From CAISIP01 sp038247175 (GTDB lineage Bacteria > Pseudomonadota > Gammaproteobacteria > Burkholderiales > Burkholderiaceae_C): a stretch of DNA of 63,406 nt. The stretch spans positions 1 through 63,406 of the forward strand of contig JBBRVD010000001.1 in the NCBI GenBank assembly GCA_038247175.1, written 5' to 3'. The translations under genes were made by a program, and so were the position numbers. Position 1 is the first letter of the stretch. Every line of letters begins with the position of its first letter. Shown one piece after another: positions 8,340-16,999 of the stretch. The notes below the pieces were generated by a model that was given only the letters and a program-made list of their open reading frames with translations, was not told the DNA's origin and made no database searches.

Positions 8340-9656
8340 ATGATCGATTCCGGCTACGCCTATGCACGGCTGGAGGAATTGCGCATCGGGCTGTACGTCG
8401 ATCTCGAACTGGGCTGGATGTCGCATCCGTTCCCCAAAGGCAACTTCAAGATCACATCGACCCGGCAGATCGACACCTTGCGTGCTCTGGGGGTCGAGCG
8501 GGTGCGATACGTTCCCGCTCGAAGCGACCCTGCACCGTTGCCAGTATCCGAATCGCCGCCCGCTCCCGCAGCGAGCCTGTCCGACGAACGTCCCGGCCCG
8601 AGCGGGCCGTCCGCACCCGATGACATGCCGGACAGTCTCCGTATGCTGCGCCAGCAGCAAGCGGTGCAGATCGCCGCACAACGTGCCAGCCTGGACTCGT
8701 GCGACCAGCAGTTCGATGCGGCGATTCGCCAATACCGGCGGGTCCTCGAGCAGATACCGGATGACCCGGATGCCGCAGCCGGGCAGTGCCGTGAACTGGT
8801 GTCCACGCTGGTGGGTGACCTGTTGGGCCAGAGTGAGTCGTCGATACGCCTGTTGTCGGAGTCGACCGGAGACCGGGCCTGGATGCATCCGGTCAATGTA
8901 ACGGTCCTTTCCTTGCTGCTGGGCAAGGCGCTGGGCATGCAGGCCGAACCTTTGTGCGAACTGGGCCTGGCCGCGCTGCTCCATGATGTCGGCAAGACCC
9001 AGCTGCCCGACCGGGTGCGGTTGTCCGACGCCAGTTTTGCGCCGGCGCAGTACCGGCAATACCAAAGCCATGTCGCACTGGGCGTTGCAATGGCGCAGCA
9101 GCTCGGGTTTTCCGCCGATGTGCAAGCCACCATTGCGCAGCACCATGAAATGCTCGATGGCAGCGGTTTCCCGCACCAGTTGCGCGGGAGCGCAATCAGC
9201 CAGGCTGGCAAGGTGCTGGCGCTGGTAAACCGGTACGAAAACATGTGCAATCCAGCACGGGTATCGGCTGCGGCCACGCCGCATGAGGCCTTGTCGCTGA
9301 TCTTCTCGCAGATGAAGGATCGACACGATGTCGCCGTGCTCGGTAAGTTCATCCGGATGATGGGTATCTACCCGCCCGGGTCGGTGGTGCAGCTATCGGA
9401 TAGCCGGTATGCGCTGGTGGTGTCGGTCAACTCGGCGCGGCCCCACAAGCCGCGCGTCATGGTGCATGATCGCGGCATCGACAAGGAGCAAGCCCTGATA
9501 CTCGATCTGGAACACGCACCTGAAGCCGGTATCCGGCGAAGCCTGCGGCCCGACCTGCTGCCACGCGAGGCCATGGACTACCTCGCTCCGCGGCTGCGGA
9601 TCTGCTACTTTTTCGAGCGGACCGTGGACCCCGTGCGCGCCGAGATCGTACCGTGA
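8340..9656 (+). CDS. HD-GYP domain cyclic-di-GMP phosphodiesterase with N-terminal DUF3391
   Basis: A 438-residue HD-GYP protein expected to hydrolyse cyclic-di-GMP. Residues 8-60 match the DUF3391 domain (LRIGLYVDLELGW, FKITSTRQI), followed by a proline-rich linker. The metal-binding HD pair is His215-Asp216 in LLHDVGK, with the downstream HHEMLDGSGFP block. The GYP triplet is GFP here; conservative Tyr-to-Phe variants exist in the family and activity may be retained. The last four bases (GTGA) overlap the start of the next gene, so the two are translationally coupled. The ATG lacks an obvious ribosome-binding site. Confidence 0.87.
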   Translation: MIDSGYAYARLEELRIGLYVDLELGWMSHPFPKGNFKITSTRQIDTLRALGVERVRYVPARSDPAPLPVSESPPAPAASLSDERPGPSGPSAPDDMPDSLRMLRQQQAVQIAAQRASLDSCDQQFDAAIRQYRRVLEQIPDDPDAAAGQCRELVSTLVGDLLGQSESSIRLLSESTGDRAWMHPVNVTVLSLLLGKALGMQAEPLCELGLAALLHDVGKTQLPDRVRLSDASFAPAQYRQYQSHVALGVAMAQQLGFSADVQATIAQHHEMLDGSGFPHQLRGSAISQAGKVLALVNRYENMCNPARVSAAATPHEALSLIFSQMKDRHDVAVLGKFIRMMGIYPPGSVVQLSDSRYALVVSVNSARPHKPRVMVHDRGIDKEQALILDLEHAPEAGIRRSLRPDLLPREAMDYLAPRLRICYFFERTVDPVRAEIVP

Positions 9657-12061
9657 TACCGGTCGGCTATGGCGTCCTGATCGAAGCCCTGATCGAGGCC
9701 GTCTGGCTGGTGGATCCGGTCAGCCTGCGCATCGTGTCGGTCAACCAGGCAGCGGTGGACCTGGTCGGACTGGCCCGGGAGGATCTGCAGGGCCGTACCG
9801 CCGTCGAGCTGACCGCCACGCCGGAAGACCAGTATTTCTGGGAGGATGTGGCCGCCGGGCTCAGTCACACCATCCACTCGGAGACGCTGATGCGCACCGG
9901 CGACGGAATCGCGATTCCAGTCGATCGCCGGGTCAGCCGCATCTGGCTCGACGGCGCCACGCCGCTGTTCCTGGTCTGCCTGCAGGACCTGCGCCAGCAA
10001 CGCCGCACAGAGGGCGAGCTCGAGAGCCGGGTCGCCGAGCTGCGCGCGACGCTGGAATCCACCGCCGACGGCATCATGGCCAGCGATTTCGATGGCCGGG
10101 TACGCAACTACAACCGGCGTTTTGCCGAAATGTGGGATCTGCCCGAGTCGTTGATCGTGCGGCGCAACGATCCGGCCCTGTTTGCGCACATGGCGGCGGC
10201 CATGGCGGACTCGCAGCTGTACCAGGATCGGCTGTCCGAGATTGCGGCGTCGCCGCTGATGGAGGCGCACGATGAACTGTTGTTGCGCTGTGGTCGCGTC
10301 ATCGAGCGGCGTTCCCTGCCCCAGTTCCACCGGGGTCAACCCAGCGGCAGGGTATACGCGTTCCGCGACATCACCCAGCGCGTCGACAGCCAGGCTCAGT
10401 TGCGCCTTGCAGCCAAGGTATTCGAGTCCAGTCTGGACGCGATCTTCATCACCGGCGCCGATTTCCGCCTTCTGGCTGCCAACCCCAGCTGCGTGCGCCT
10501 GACCGGCGTGCAGCAGGCTGTCCTGATCGGCAGTTCCGCACGCGACTTCTTCCATGATCCGCATGACCAGGGCTTTTTCGTACGGGTGGCGCAACACCTG
10601 GATACCGATGGCTTCTGGGAGGGCGAAGTGCAGCGGCGGAGCGCTGGCCAGCAGGCGCAGACGGTGCAGGTGTGCTGGGTGTTGCTGCGCGACGACAACG
10701 GCCAGCCGGTGCACAGCATCTGCTTCTTCAAGGACCTGAGCGAGAAATATGCGGCCCAGCTGCGCATCGAGAACCTGGCTTATCGCGATGTATTGACCGG
10801 CCTGCCCAATCGCCTGCTGCTCACGCAAAGGGTCGACTTCGCGTTGCGCATGGCCGAGCGCAACGGGGGTCAGTTCGCGGTGTTCTTCCTGGACCTTGAC
10901 CGTTTCAAGAATATCAACGACTCGATGGGGCATGCCTTTGGCGACCGGGTGCTGGTGGAGGTGGCCACGCGCATCAATGCCTGCCTGCGCGACGTCGACA
11001 CCTTGTGCCGGCTCGGCGGCGATGAATTCGTCATCTTCCTGCAGGAGGCGGACGCGCCGGGCGCCGAGGCCTGCGCGCAACGCGTGTTGCGTGCGCTGGC
11101 AGATCCCTTCGTGCTCGACGGCATGAACTTCTCGGTCGGTTGCAGCATCGGCGTGGCCTTGTACCCGGATGACGGCAAGACGCTGGACGAACTGATCCAG
11201 TATGCCGACACGGCGATGTACCGGGTGAAGGAGCGAGGACGGGGCAGCTTCCGTTTCTACCAGCCGCAGATGAATGTCGACGTGTTGTCGCGCATCAAGA
11301 TGGACCACGCCATGCGCCAGGGACTGCTGCAGGGTCGCTTTTGCCTGCACTACCAGCCTCAGATCGCGCTGGCAGGCGGCCGCATGATCGGCGCCGAAGC
11401 GCTGGCGCGCTGGAACGATGCCGAGTTCGGCGACGTGTCTCCATCGGTGTTCATCGTCCTGGCCGAGGAGACCGGTTTCATCACCACGATCGGCAAATGG
11501 GTGCTGGAGCAGGCGGTGCGGCAGGCGGCAGCATGGCAGCGTGCCGGAACTCCGATTCCGGTATCGGTCAATGTGTCGGCGTTTCAATTCCATCAGTCCG
11601 ACTTCGTGTCCATGGTTGGTGCCACGTTGAGTGAAGCGGGGCTGTCGCCGACCTTGCTCGAGCTCGAGCTGACCGAGTCGATCCTGGTGCGCGATGCCGA
11701 CGAGGCACTGGAGCGGCTGCATGCGCTGGCGCGGCTGGGTGTGACGCTGTCGATCGACGATTTCGGCACCGGTTACTCGAGCCTGGCCTATCTCAAGCGT
11801 TTCCCGATCACCCGGCTCAAGATCGACCGATCCTTCGTGACCGGACTGCCGCAGGACGACAGCGATCGCGCCATCGTCAGCGCGACCATCGGCGTGGCGC
11901 GGGCGCTCGGACTCGACGTGGTCGCCGAAGGCGTTGAAACCCAGGCTCAAATGGAGTGCCTGCGTGGGCTCGGGTGCGCGGCCTATCAGGGCTTCCTGTG
12001 TTCACCGGCCGTTCCGGTGGAGCAATTCGAGCGGCTGATGGACACATTGCTCGGAGACTAG
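9653..12061 (+). CDS. PAS-GGDEF-EAL cyclic-di-GMP turnover protein
   Basis: An 802-residue cytosolic protein with no membrane helices. Three PAS-like segments (about residues 8-110, 140-240, 255-365) precede a diguanylate cyclase domain with an intact GGDEF (455-459) and an inhibitory RxxD site (RDVD) five residues before it. A phosphodiesterase domain follows with EAL at 582-584 and DDFGTGYSSLAYLK. Both catalytic signatures look intact, so the protein may make and degrade cyclic-di-GMP depending on its PAS input. The GTG start overlaps the stop of the HD-GYP gene by four bases. It is convergent with the 6S RNA and zapA block. Confidence 0.92.
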   Translation: MIPVGYGVLIEALIEAVWLVDPVSLRIVSVNQAAVDLVGLAREDLQGRTAVELTATPEDQYFWEDVAAGLSHTIHSETLMRTGDGIAIPVDRRVSRIWLDGATPLFLVCLQDLRQQRRTEGELESRVAELRATLESTADGIMASDFDGRVRNYNRRFAEMWDLPESLIVRRNDPALFAHMAAAMADSQLYQDRLSEIAASPLMEAHDELLLRCGRVIERRSLPQFHRGQPSGRVYAFRDITQRVDSQAQLRLAAKVFESSLDAIFITGADFRLLAANPSCVRLTGVQQAVLIGSSARDFFHDPHDQGFFVRVAQHLDTDGFWEGEVQRRSAGQQAQTVQVCWVLLRDDNGQPVHSICFFKDLSEKYAAQLRIENLAYRDVLTGLPNRLLLTQRVDFALRMAERNGGQFAVFFLDLDRFKNINDSMGHAFGDRVLVEVATRINACLRDVDTLCRLGGDEFVIFLQEADAPGAEACAQRVLRALADPFVLDGMNFSVGCSIGVALYPDDGKTLDELIQYADTAMYRVKERGRGSFRFYQPQMNVDVLSRIKMDHAMRQGLLQGRFCLHYQPQIALAGGRMIGAEALARWNDAEFGDVSPSVFIVLAEETGFITTIGKWVLEQAVRQAAAWQRAGTPIPVSVNVSAFQFHQSDFVSMVGATLSEAGLSPTLLELELTESILVRDADEALERLHALARLGVTLSIDDFGTGYSSLAYLKRFPITRLKIDRSFVTGLPQDDSDRAIVSATIGVARALGLDVVAEGVETQAQMECLRGLGCAAYQGFLCSPAVPVEQFERLMDTLLGD

Positions 12062-12093
12062 GCGCTTGTAGCGACGCAGTAGTGCGGCTATCA

Positions 12094-12120
12094 GCCTACC
12101 CACGGCACAACAGGGTAGGC
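12094..12120 (+). terminator. stem-loop after the GGDEF-EAL gene
   Basis: GCCTACCC at 12094-12101 pairs perfectly with GGGTAGGC at 12113-12120 across an 11-nt loop, 33 bp after the upstream stop codon. No T-tract follows, so it is at best a weak or Rho-assisted terminator. Confidence 0.3.
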
Positions 12121-12227
12121 ATGTCACCATTGAGCCCCATCCGTCCGGACAGGACGCCTGTGCAGTCCCGGTAGCGCTAGCGGGGCCGACACGACGGCCG
12201 TTCGGAGGAACTGCTCGAAGAAATAAG

Positions 12228-12401
12228 GGTGCCTGCAGCGGCCACCGGGCCGCATCCTGAACCGGGGTTCAGGTGGGCGAGGTCAGCGAAGGCGTCGGGT
12301 TCATCTGACGCGAGATGATCACACCAGCCAGGCGATGTTCCAAGCCCGAGCTACGAGAGCATTGGTTCAAGGAATTAAAAGCCCGATGGACACTGCAGAC
12401 G
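12228..12401 (-). ncRNA. ssrS: 6S RNA (ssrS) candidate
   Basis: Candidate 6S RNA, the regulator that binds sigma-70 RNA polymerase. The position fits: in many proteobacteria ssrS follows zapA on the same strand, as here. The 5' end is set by a TACAAT -10 box at 12412-12407. The 5' segment GUCUGCAGUG can pair with CGCUGCAGGC at the 3' end to form the closing stem. Near the 3' end is the hairpin CCUGAACC/GGUUCAGG followed by a GC-rich arm, comparable to UUGAACC/GGUUCAAG in E. coli 6S. The -35 box is weak. Ends are approximate and no covariance search was run. Confidence 0.72.
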
Positions 12402-12465
12402 GTCGGATTGTAGTGGCTTGCACCGAGTCTCGACTGGAAAAAGCACATGCGACGCAGGCCTGACC

Positions 12466-12810
12466 TCAAATCAGCTGGCCGTCTTCTCCCAGTGCGCGAT
12501 CGAGGCGGTCCAGCAGCGACGTGAGCATCATGTTGTCGTTGGCATCCGACTCGGATGATGCCTGCGCGGCCGACTCGGACGCCGGTGCCGGGACGGTGCC
12601 GGCCGCGACCGCGTTCTCGCCGAGGTCGAACGCCAGGTTCAACGCAGCCAGCACCGCGATCCGGTCGCGTGCACGCACCTTGCCGCCATCGCGGATCTTG
12701 CACATCGCGGTATCGACCCGCTCCACAGCCTCCAGCAAGCGCCCCTCGCCGCCGAGCGGGCATCCCAGCAGGTAGTTCTGGCCCATGATCTGCACTTCAA
12801 GCTGCTTCAT
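12466..12810 (-). CDS. zapA: cell division protein ZapA
   Basis: A 114-residue ZapA protein, which binds FtsZ and stabilises the Z ring. The N-terminal globular domain shows MKQLEVQIMGQNYLLGCP and the helix RLLEAVERVDTAMCKIRD. An Ala/Ser-rich linker and a C-terminal coiled-coil stretch (LTSLLDRLDRAL) follow. Its ATG overlaps the stop of the upstream zapB-like gene by four bases (ATGA), showing translational coupling. The 6S RNA candidate lies directly downstream. Confidence 0.9.
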   Translation of the reverse strand: MKQLEVQIMGQNYLLGCPLGGEGRLLEAVERVDTAMCKIRDGGKVRARDRIAVLAALNLAFDLGENAVAAGTVPAPASESAAQASSESDANDNMMLTSLLDRLDRALGEDGQLI

Positions 12811-13037
12811 GACGCATCTTTGGTGTGATTGCCAACGCCGGCTTCGGGCAACCGGTCCAGCAGGGCGTCAACCCGGGCCCGTGCCGCTCCCAGGCGCGAT
12901 TTCAGCGAATCACGCTCGTTGGTGAGTGTCTCGACCTGGCTCGCGAGCAGTACGTTGGTGCGCTGCAATTCTGCGTGGCGCACCAGCAATCGCTCCACCC
13001 GCTCGGCGATCTGGTCGATTTTGGTCTGTTTCGACAT
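12807..13037 (-). CDS. ZapB-like small coiled-coil protein (TIGR02449/DUF904 type)
   Basis: A 76-residue, almost entirely helical protein (KIDQIAERVERLLVRHAELQ and so on) typical of the small coiled-coil proteins encoded just upstream of zapA in betaproteobacteria. It is inferred to act with ZapA at the division site. The frame remains open upstream to about 13142, but the MSKQTKID start at 13037 gives the normal family length. The upstream extension would run into the cobalamin riboswitch region on the other strand. It overlaps zapA by four bases. Confidence 0.8.
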   Translation of the reverse strand: MSKQTKIDQIAERVERLLVRHAELQRTNVLLASQVETLTNERDSLKSRLGAARARVDALLDRLPEAGVGNHTKDAS

Positions 13038-13074
13038 ACGCCGGCATTGTAGAGTTAGCCTGCCGCCGGTCGCA

Positions 13075-13080
13075 TAGAAT
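13075..13080 (+). promoter_or_regulatory. -10 box of the btuB riboswitch transcript
   Basis: TAGAAT, one mismatch from TATAAT, ends four bases before the first conserved bases of the cobalamin riboswitch, at the distance expected if the leader begins near 13086. No good -35 box is visible 17 bp upstream. Confidence 0.4.
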
Positions 13081-13083
13081 CGC

Positions 13084-13290
13084 CAGGTTGGTGCTCGCGG
13101 TGTGGTTCGCATGCCGCAGTTCAACGGGAAGCAGGAGGCCAAGCCGGCAACGGCAAGGTTAACCTGCGCTGCCCCCGCAACGGTAAGTGGACGGGTCTTC
13201 GCACCCCGCAGCCATCACAGCCACTGGACGCCCTTAACAGGCGTCTGGGAAGGCGATGGTCGTCGCTCCATCAGCCCGGATACCGGCCAA
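13084..13290 (+). promoter_or_regulatory. cobalamin (adenosylcobalamin) riboswitch
   Basis: The leader of btuB carries the conserved blocks of the cobalamin aptamer in order: GGGAAGCAGG, then CCTGCGCTGCCCCCGCAACGG (13169-13189), GCCACTGG near 13219, and AGCCCGGATACCGGCC (13273-13288). B12 binding normally represses translation or transcription of downstream uptake genes. A short stem-loop, CGGCTG/CAGCCG at 13300-13315, lies between aptamer and start codon and may be part of the expression platform. The whole eight-gene B12 block downstream is likely under its control. Confidence 0.93.
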
Positions 13291-13373
13291 CAAGGCGGTC
13301 GGCTGCTTGCAGCCGGCCACGGCGCCCATTAGCTGTCGGGGACGACGGCCCGGGTTTTCAATCGAGTCCATCC

Positions 13374-15236
13374 ATGATGTTCAGGTCCCGCTCCTTCGCG
13401 CGTTTTGGCGCGTTTTCGCTTGTTATCGCCTCGGCATTCCCTGTGTTTGCCCAATCGCCGTCAACCCCTGTACTGCCGGAGGTCGTGGTAACCGCCACGC
13501 GCAGCCCTCAGTTGCTCAGCGCCGCTTTGGCGCACACCACCGTCATCAATCGCGGAGACATCGTGCGCTCGCAGGCGACCGATGTGTTCACCTTGCTCGA
13601 GCGTGAGGCAGGCCTGCAACGCACTCAGAATGGAGGCCTGGGAGCCGTATCCAGCCTGTTCGTGCGCGGTTCGCCCACGCTCGATACCTTGATCCTGATC
13701 GACGGCATCGCACTCAACAAGCAGGACGCTTCCGGCGCTGCCAGCCTCGAACATCTGATGCTGGACAATATCGAGCGCGTCGAGGTCGTCCGTGGCAACG
13801 TCTCGGCCATCTATGGTTCGGGTGCGATCGGTGGCGTGATCCAGATCTTTACCCGCGGCGCTTCGCAGACGCCGTCGGCCGCCGTGTCGATGGAATTCGG
13901 GCCACGGGCATCGCGCAAGGCGTCGGGCAGTGTGAATGCGACGGCAGGCGCAACATCCCTGGGGCTGGTGGTGTCCCGCACCGAGACTAACGGCTTCTCG
14001 GCCCTCAACACGGCGCAGCAACCCAGTGCCAACCCGGACGCCGACGGGTACCGCAATGCCAGTGTGAACCTGTCGCTGGTCCACCGGCTGTCGAAGGACC
14101 ACAATGTCGGTCTGCGGGTCATGCGCTCGACGGGCGATCTGGAGTACGACAGTGCGTTCGGTGCCCCCGTCGACATTCAGACAGCCACGACGAACTTGGG
14201 TCAATCGACCTTGTTCACGGACAATACCTGGGGCCGTTGGCGCAGTCGCATTTCGCTGGGAGAGTTGTCGGACAAGAGCGAGAGCCGCGACGACGGCGTG
14301 TTCGGTTCGACGGATTCGTTTGTCACGCGTGTCACGATGCTGAACTGGGTCAATACCGTGAATCTGGGCACGGGTTGGTTGGCGACGGCCGGTCTCGAAC
14401 TGCAACGCCAACGTGCGGTTGCCGCGACCACGTCGGCTTTTGGCAGTCCCTATGACGTGCGGCGCAACGCCCGATCGGCTTTTGCCGGCCTCGAAGGCCG
14501 CGTCGGACCTGGAGATATCCAGTTCAATGTGCGCCATGATTTGGTCGGGACGTTGCAGGAAAACACGGGTTATCTCGGATATGGCCTGCCCGTCACCGAG
14601 CATGTCAAATTGATTGCCAATTTGTCGACCGCTTTCAATGCACCGCCGCTGGGGTACCTGTTTGCGCCGGGTTTTGGCAATCCAGCGCTGCGACCGGAGA
14701 AGGCGCGCAGCAAGGAGGTTGGCCTGCAATATGAACAGGCTGGGCATCTCGCGCGTGTGACCCTGTTCGACACCCGTGTCACGGATCAGCTTGTGTACGA
14801 CAACACTACATTTGCATTTGCCAACATCGCCCGCACCCGGAACCAGGGCGCAGAGTTGTCCTATAAAGGCCGTATCGGCAATACCGACCTGCGGGCCAGT
14901 CTGACCGTTCAGGACCCGACCGACGAGCTCACTGGCCAGACTTTGCGGCGGCGTGCCCGCCAGATGGCATCGTTCGGATTGTCACACCCGGTGGGACCAT
15001 GGCGATTCGACGGAAACCTCCGCTACAGCGGTGAGCGCCCCGATGGGGTGAATACGAGGCTGGCGGCCTACTCGGTACTGGACATGTCGCTGTCGTACCA
15101 GTTGTCGCGGGAGTGGGTGCTCAAGGGACGTCTGGACAATGTGACCGACAAACGGTACCAGACCGCCAACCAATACAACCAGACTCCGCGCAGCTTGTAT
15201 GTGGGTGTGACCTGGACGCCTGTGTTGGGGTTGTAG
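13374..15236 (+). CDS. btuB: TonB-dependent outer-membrane cobalamin receptor BtuB
   Basis: A 620-residue TonB-dependent receptor that brings corrinoids across the outer membrane. A signal peptide ends near AFPVFA, followed by a TonB box-like LPEVVVTATR. The plug domain has FVRGSPTLDTLILIDGI and VEVVRGNVSAIYGSGAIGGVI, and the beta-barrel ends in an aromatic-rich SLYVGVTWTPVLGL strand. The gene is preceded by a cobalamin riboswitch and followed after 10 bp by binding-protein and ABC-transporter genes, which together fix the substrate class. A second ATG one codon downstream is an equally possible start. Confidence 0.94.
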   Translation: MMFRSRSFARFGAFSLVIASAFPVFAQSPSTPVLPEVVVTATRSPQLLSAALAHTTVINRGDIVRSQATDVFTLLEREAGLQRTQNGGLGAVSSLFVRGSPTLDTLILIDGIALNKQDASGAASLEHLMLDNIERVEVVRGNVSAIYGSGAIGGVIQIFTRGASQTPSAAVSMEFGPRASRKASGSVNATAGATSLGLVVSRTETNGFSALNTAQQPSANPDADGYRNASVNLSLVHRLSKDHNVGLRVMRSTGDLEYDSAFGAPVDIQTATTNLGQSTLFTDNTWGRWRSRISLGELSDKSESRDDGVFGSTDSFVTRVTMLNWVNTVNLGTGWLATAGLELQRQRAVAATTSAFGSPYDVRRNARSAFAGLEGRVGPGDIQFNVRHDLVGTLQENTGYLGYGLPVTEHVKLIANLSTAFNAPPLGYLFAPGFGNPALRPEKARSKEVGLQYEQAGHLARVTLFDTRVTDQLVYDNTTFAFANIARTRNQGAELSYKGRIGNTDLRASLTVQDPTDELTGQTLRRRARQMASFGLSHPVGPWRFDGNLRYSGERPDGVNTRLAAYSVLDMSLSYQLSREWVLKGRLDNVTDKRYQTANQYNQTPRSLYVGVTWTPVLGL

Positions 15237-15246
15237 ACCACTTGTG

Positions 15247-16083
15247 ATGCCGATGGCTGAAGCGATACACACCACCGATGGCCACGTGCTGGGCCCGCAG
15301 CGCATCGTGTGCCTGACCGAGGAGACCACCGAGTGGTTGTATCTGCTCGGACAGGAGCACCGCATCGTCGGCATCTCCGGATACACCGTGCGGCCGCGCC
15401 GGGCCCGCCAGGAAAAGCCGCGGATCAGCGCCTTCCTGACCGCCAAGATCGACAAGATCCTGGCGCTGGAACCCGACTGCGTGTTCGGTTTCTCCGACCT
15501 GCAGGCCGACATCGCGTCGGCCTTGATCCGGCACGGGATACAGGTGACGGTGTTCAACCAGCGCAGCGTGGAGTCGATTTTCTCGATGATGTACCAGGTC
15601 GCAGCCATGGTCGGACAAGCGCAGGGGGGGCTGGAGCAGATAGCCGCGATGCGCGCCGGGCTCGACTCGATGCGCGCTGCGGCTGCGGCACTGGCGCGCC
15701 GGCCCAGGGTGTATTTCGAGGAGTGGGACGAACCGGCGATCAGCGCGATCCGTTGGGTCTCGGAGCTGATGGGTATTGCCGGTGGTGACGACTGTTTTCC
15801 GGAGCTGGCCAGCCAGGCCATGGGTCGGGACCGCATCATCGCCGACCGCGACGAGATCGTGCGGCGCGACCCGGACATGATCATCGGCTCCTGGTGTGGC
15901 AAGAAGTTCCGTCCCGAGACCGTGGCGGCCCGGCCGGGTTGGGCGGGTGTACGCGCGGTGCGCGATCGACAGATCTTCGAGATCAAGTCCGCCGACATTT
16001 TGCAGCCCGGCCCGGCTGCGCTGACCGATGGCGCCGCACAACTGCACCGCCTCGTGATGGAGTGGGCGCAGCACCATGGTTGA
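15247..16083 (+). CDS. cobalamin-binding protein, BtuF-like fold without signal peptide
   Basis: A 278-residue type III periplasmic-binding-protein fold (TroA/BtuF superfamily; PQRIVCLTEETTEWLYLLG, GISGYTVRP, PDMIIGSWCGKKF). It lacks any N-terminal hydrophobic segment, unlike the true BtuF encoded next to it. It may therefore be cytosolic. Relatives in other proteobacteria are annotated as cobalamin-binding proteins and occur in B12-riboswitch operons. Its role could be corrinoid delivery or storage inside the cell, but this is inference. It starts 10 bp after btuB and overlaps btuF by 8 bp. ATG codons at 15247 and 15253 are both possible starts. Confidence 0.78.
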   Translation: MPMAEAIHTTDGHVLGPQRIVCLTEETTEWLYLLGQEHRIVGISGYTVRPRRARQEKPRISAFLTAKIDKILALEPDCVFGFSDLQADIASALIRHGIQVTVFNQRSVESIFSMMYQVAAMVGQAQGGLEQIAAMRAGLDSMRAAAAALARRPRVYFEEWDEPAISAIRWVSELMGIAGGDDCFPELASQAMGRDRIIADRDEIVRRDPDMIIGSWCGKKFRPETVAARPGWAGVRAVRDRQIFEIKSADILQPGPAALTDGAAQLHRLVMEWAQHHG

Positions 16084-16999
16084 TACGATGCCGCGGTTGG
16101 ACGTCATGGTCTGGCCGCGGCGCTGGAACCCGGCCCGGGCCATACGCGCGGTGCTGCTGCTGCTGTGCCTCGTGTTCGCCGCAGCTGGCGCGGGTGCGCT
16201 CGAGATCACCGACGACCGTGGCGTGCGGGTGACGGTTGCCGTCGCACCGGCGCGGATCGTCACTGTCCTTCCCTCGCTGACCGAAATGGTGTGTCAGCTC
16301 GGCCACTGCCAGCGCCTGGTTGGCGTGGACCGCTACTCCAATTTCCCGGAATCGGTGCGCCAGTTGCCGCGCGTCGGTGGCGGTCTGGACCCCAGTGTGG
16401 AGGCGATCGTCGCGTTGCGGCCCGATCTGGTGCTGCTGGCCGCCTCCTCGCCGGTGGCCGCGCGCCTGGAGTCGCTGGGCCTGGTGGTACTGGCGTTCGA
16501 GCCCAAGCGGTACGCCGATGTGCGCCGGGTGCTGGACCAACTCGGCCGGGTGCTCGATGCCGGGCCGCAGGCGCAGCACGCGTGGAATGCGATCGAGTCC
16601 GGCGTGGCTGCCGCCGCGCAGTCCTTGCCACCGTCGGCGCGCGGCACACGCGTGTATTTCGAGGTCAATGCCGCACCGTACGCCGCGGGAGAGTCGTCGT
16701 TCATCGGCGAGACGCTGCAGCGCCTGGGCCTGCGCAACATCGTACCGGCACAACTGGGGGCATTCCCGCGCATCAATCCCGAGTTCGTCGTGCGCGCCGA
16801 TCCGGACCTCATCATGGTGGGTGACGCCAGCTTCGTCGGCATGCTCCAGCGTCCGGGCTGGTCGCGCATGCGCGCCATTGCCGAAAAGCGGGTCTGCGTG
16901 TTCGATCCGGCGCAAGCCGATGTCATGGTGCGGGCCGGCCCGCGTATCGCCGAGGCTGCGCATGCCATGGCCCGGTGCGTAACGAGCCACCGGCCGTGA
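16076..16999 (+). CDS. btuF: periplasmic cobalamin-binding protein BtuF
   Basis: A 307-residue substrate-binding protein of the B12 ABC importer. An N-terminal signal peptide has a hydrophobic core VLLLLCLVFAAAGAGA (about residues 25-41). The BtuF signature follows: RIVTVLPSLTEMVCQLG, LVGVDRYSNFP, PDLVLLA, and near the C-terminus a PDLIMVGDASFVG block. It should hand vitamin B12 to BtuC. The gene overlaps the preceding binding-protein gene by 8 bp and btuC by one base (TGATG), indicating tight coupling. Confidence 0.88.
   Translation: MVDTMPRLDVMVWPRRWNPARAIRAVLLLLCLVFAAAGAGALEITDDRGVRVTVAVAPARIVTVLPSLTEMVCQLGHCQRLVGVDRYSNFPESVRQLPRVGGGLDPSVEAIVALRPDLVLLAASSPVAARLESLGLVVLAFEPKRYADVRRVLDQLGRVLDAGPQAQHAWNAIESGVAAAAQSLPPSARGTRVYFEVNAAPYAAGESSFIGETLQRLGLRNIVPAQLGAFPRINPEFVVRADPDLIMVGDASFVGMLQRPGWSRMRAIAEKRVCVFDPAQADVMVRAGPRIAEAAHAMARCVTSHRP

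Noticed and set aside
9605..11950. Long open frame antisense to the GGDEF-EAL gene
   Set aside because: It lies wholly opposite intact GGDEF/EAL coding sequence; Arg/Gly/Gln-rich composition and no domain.
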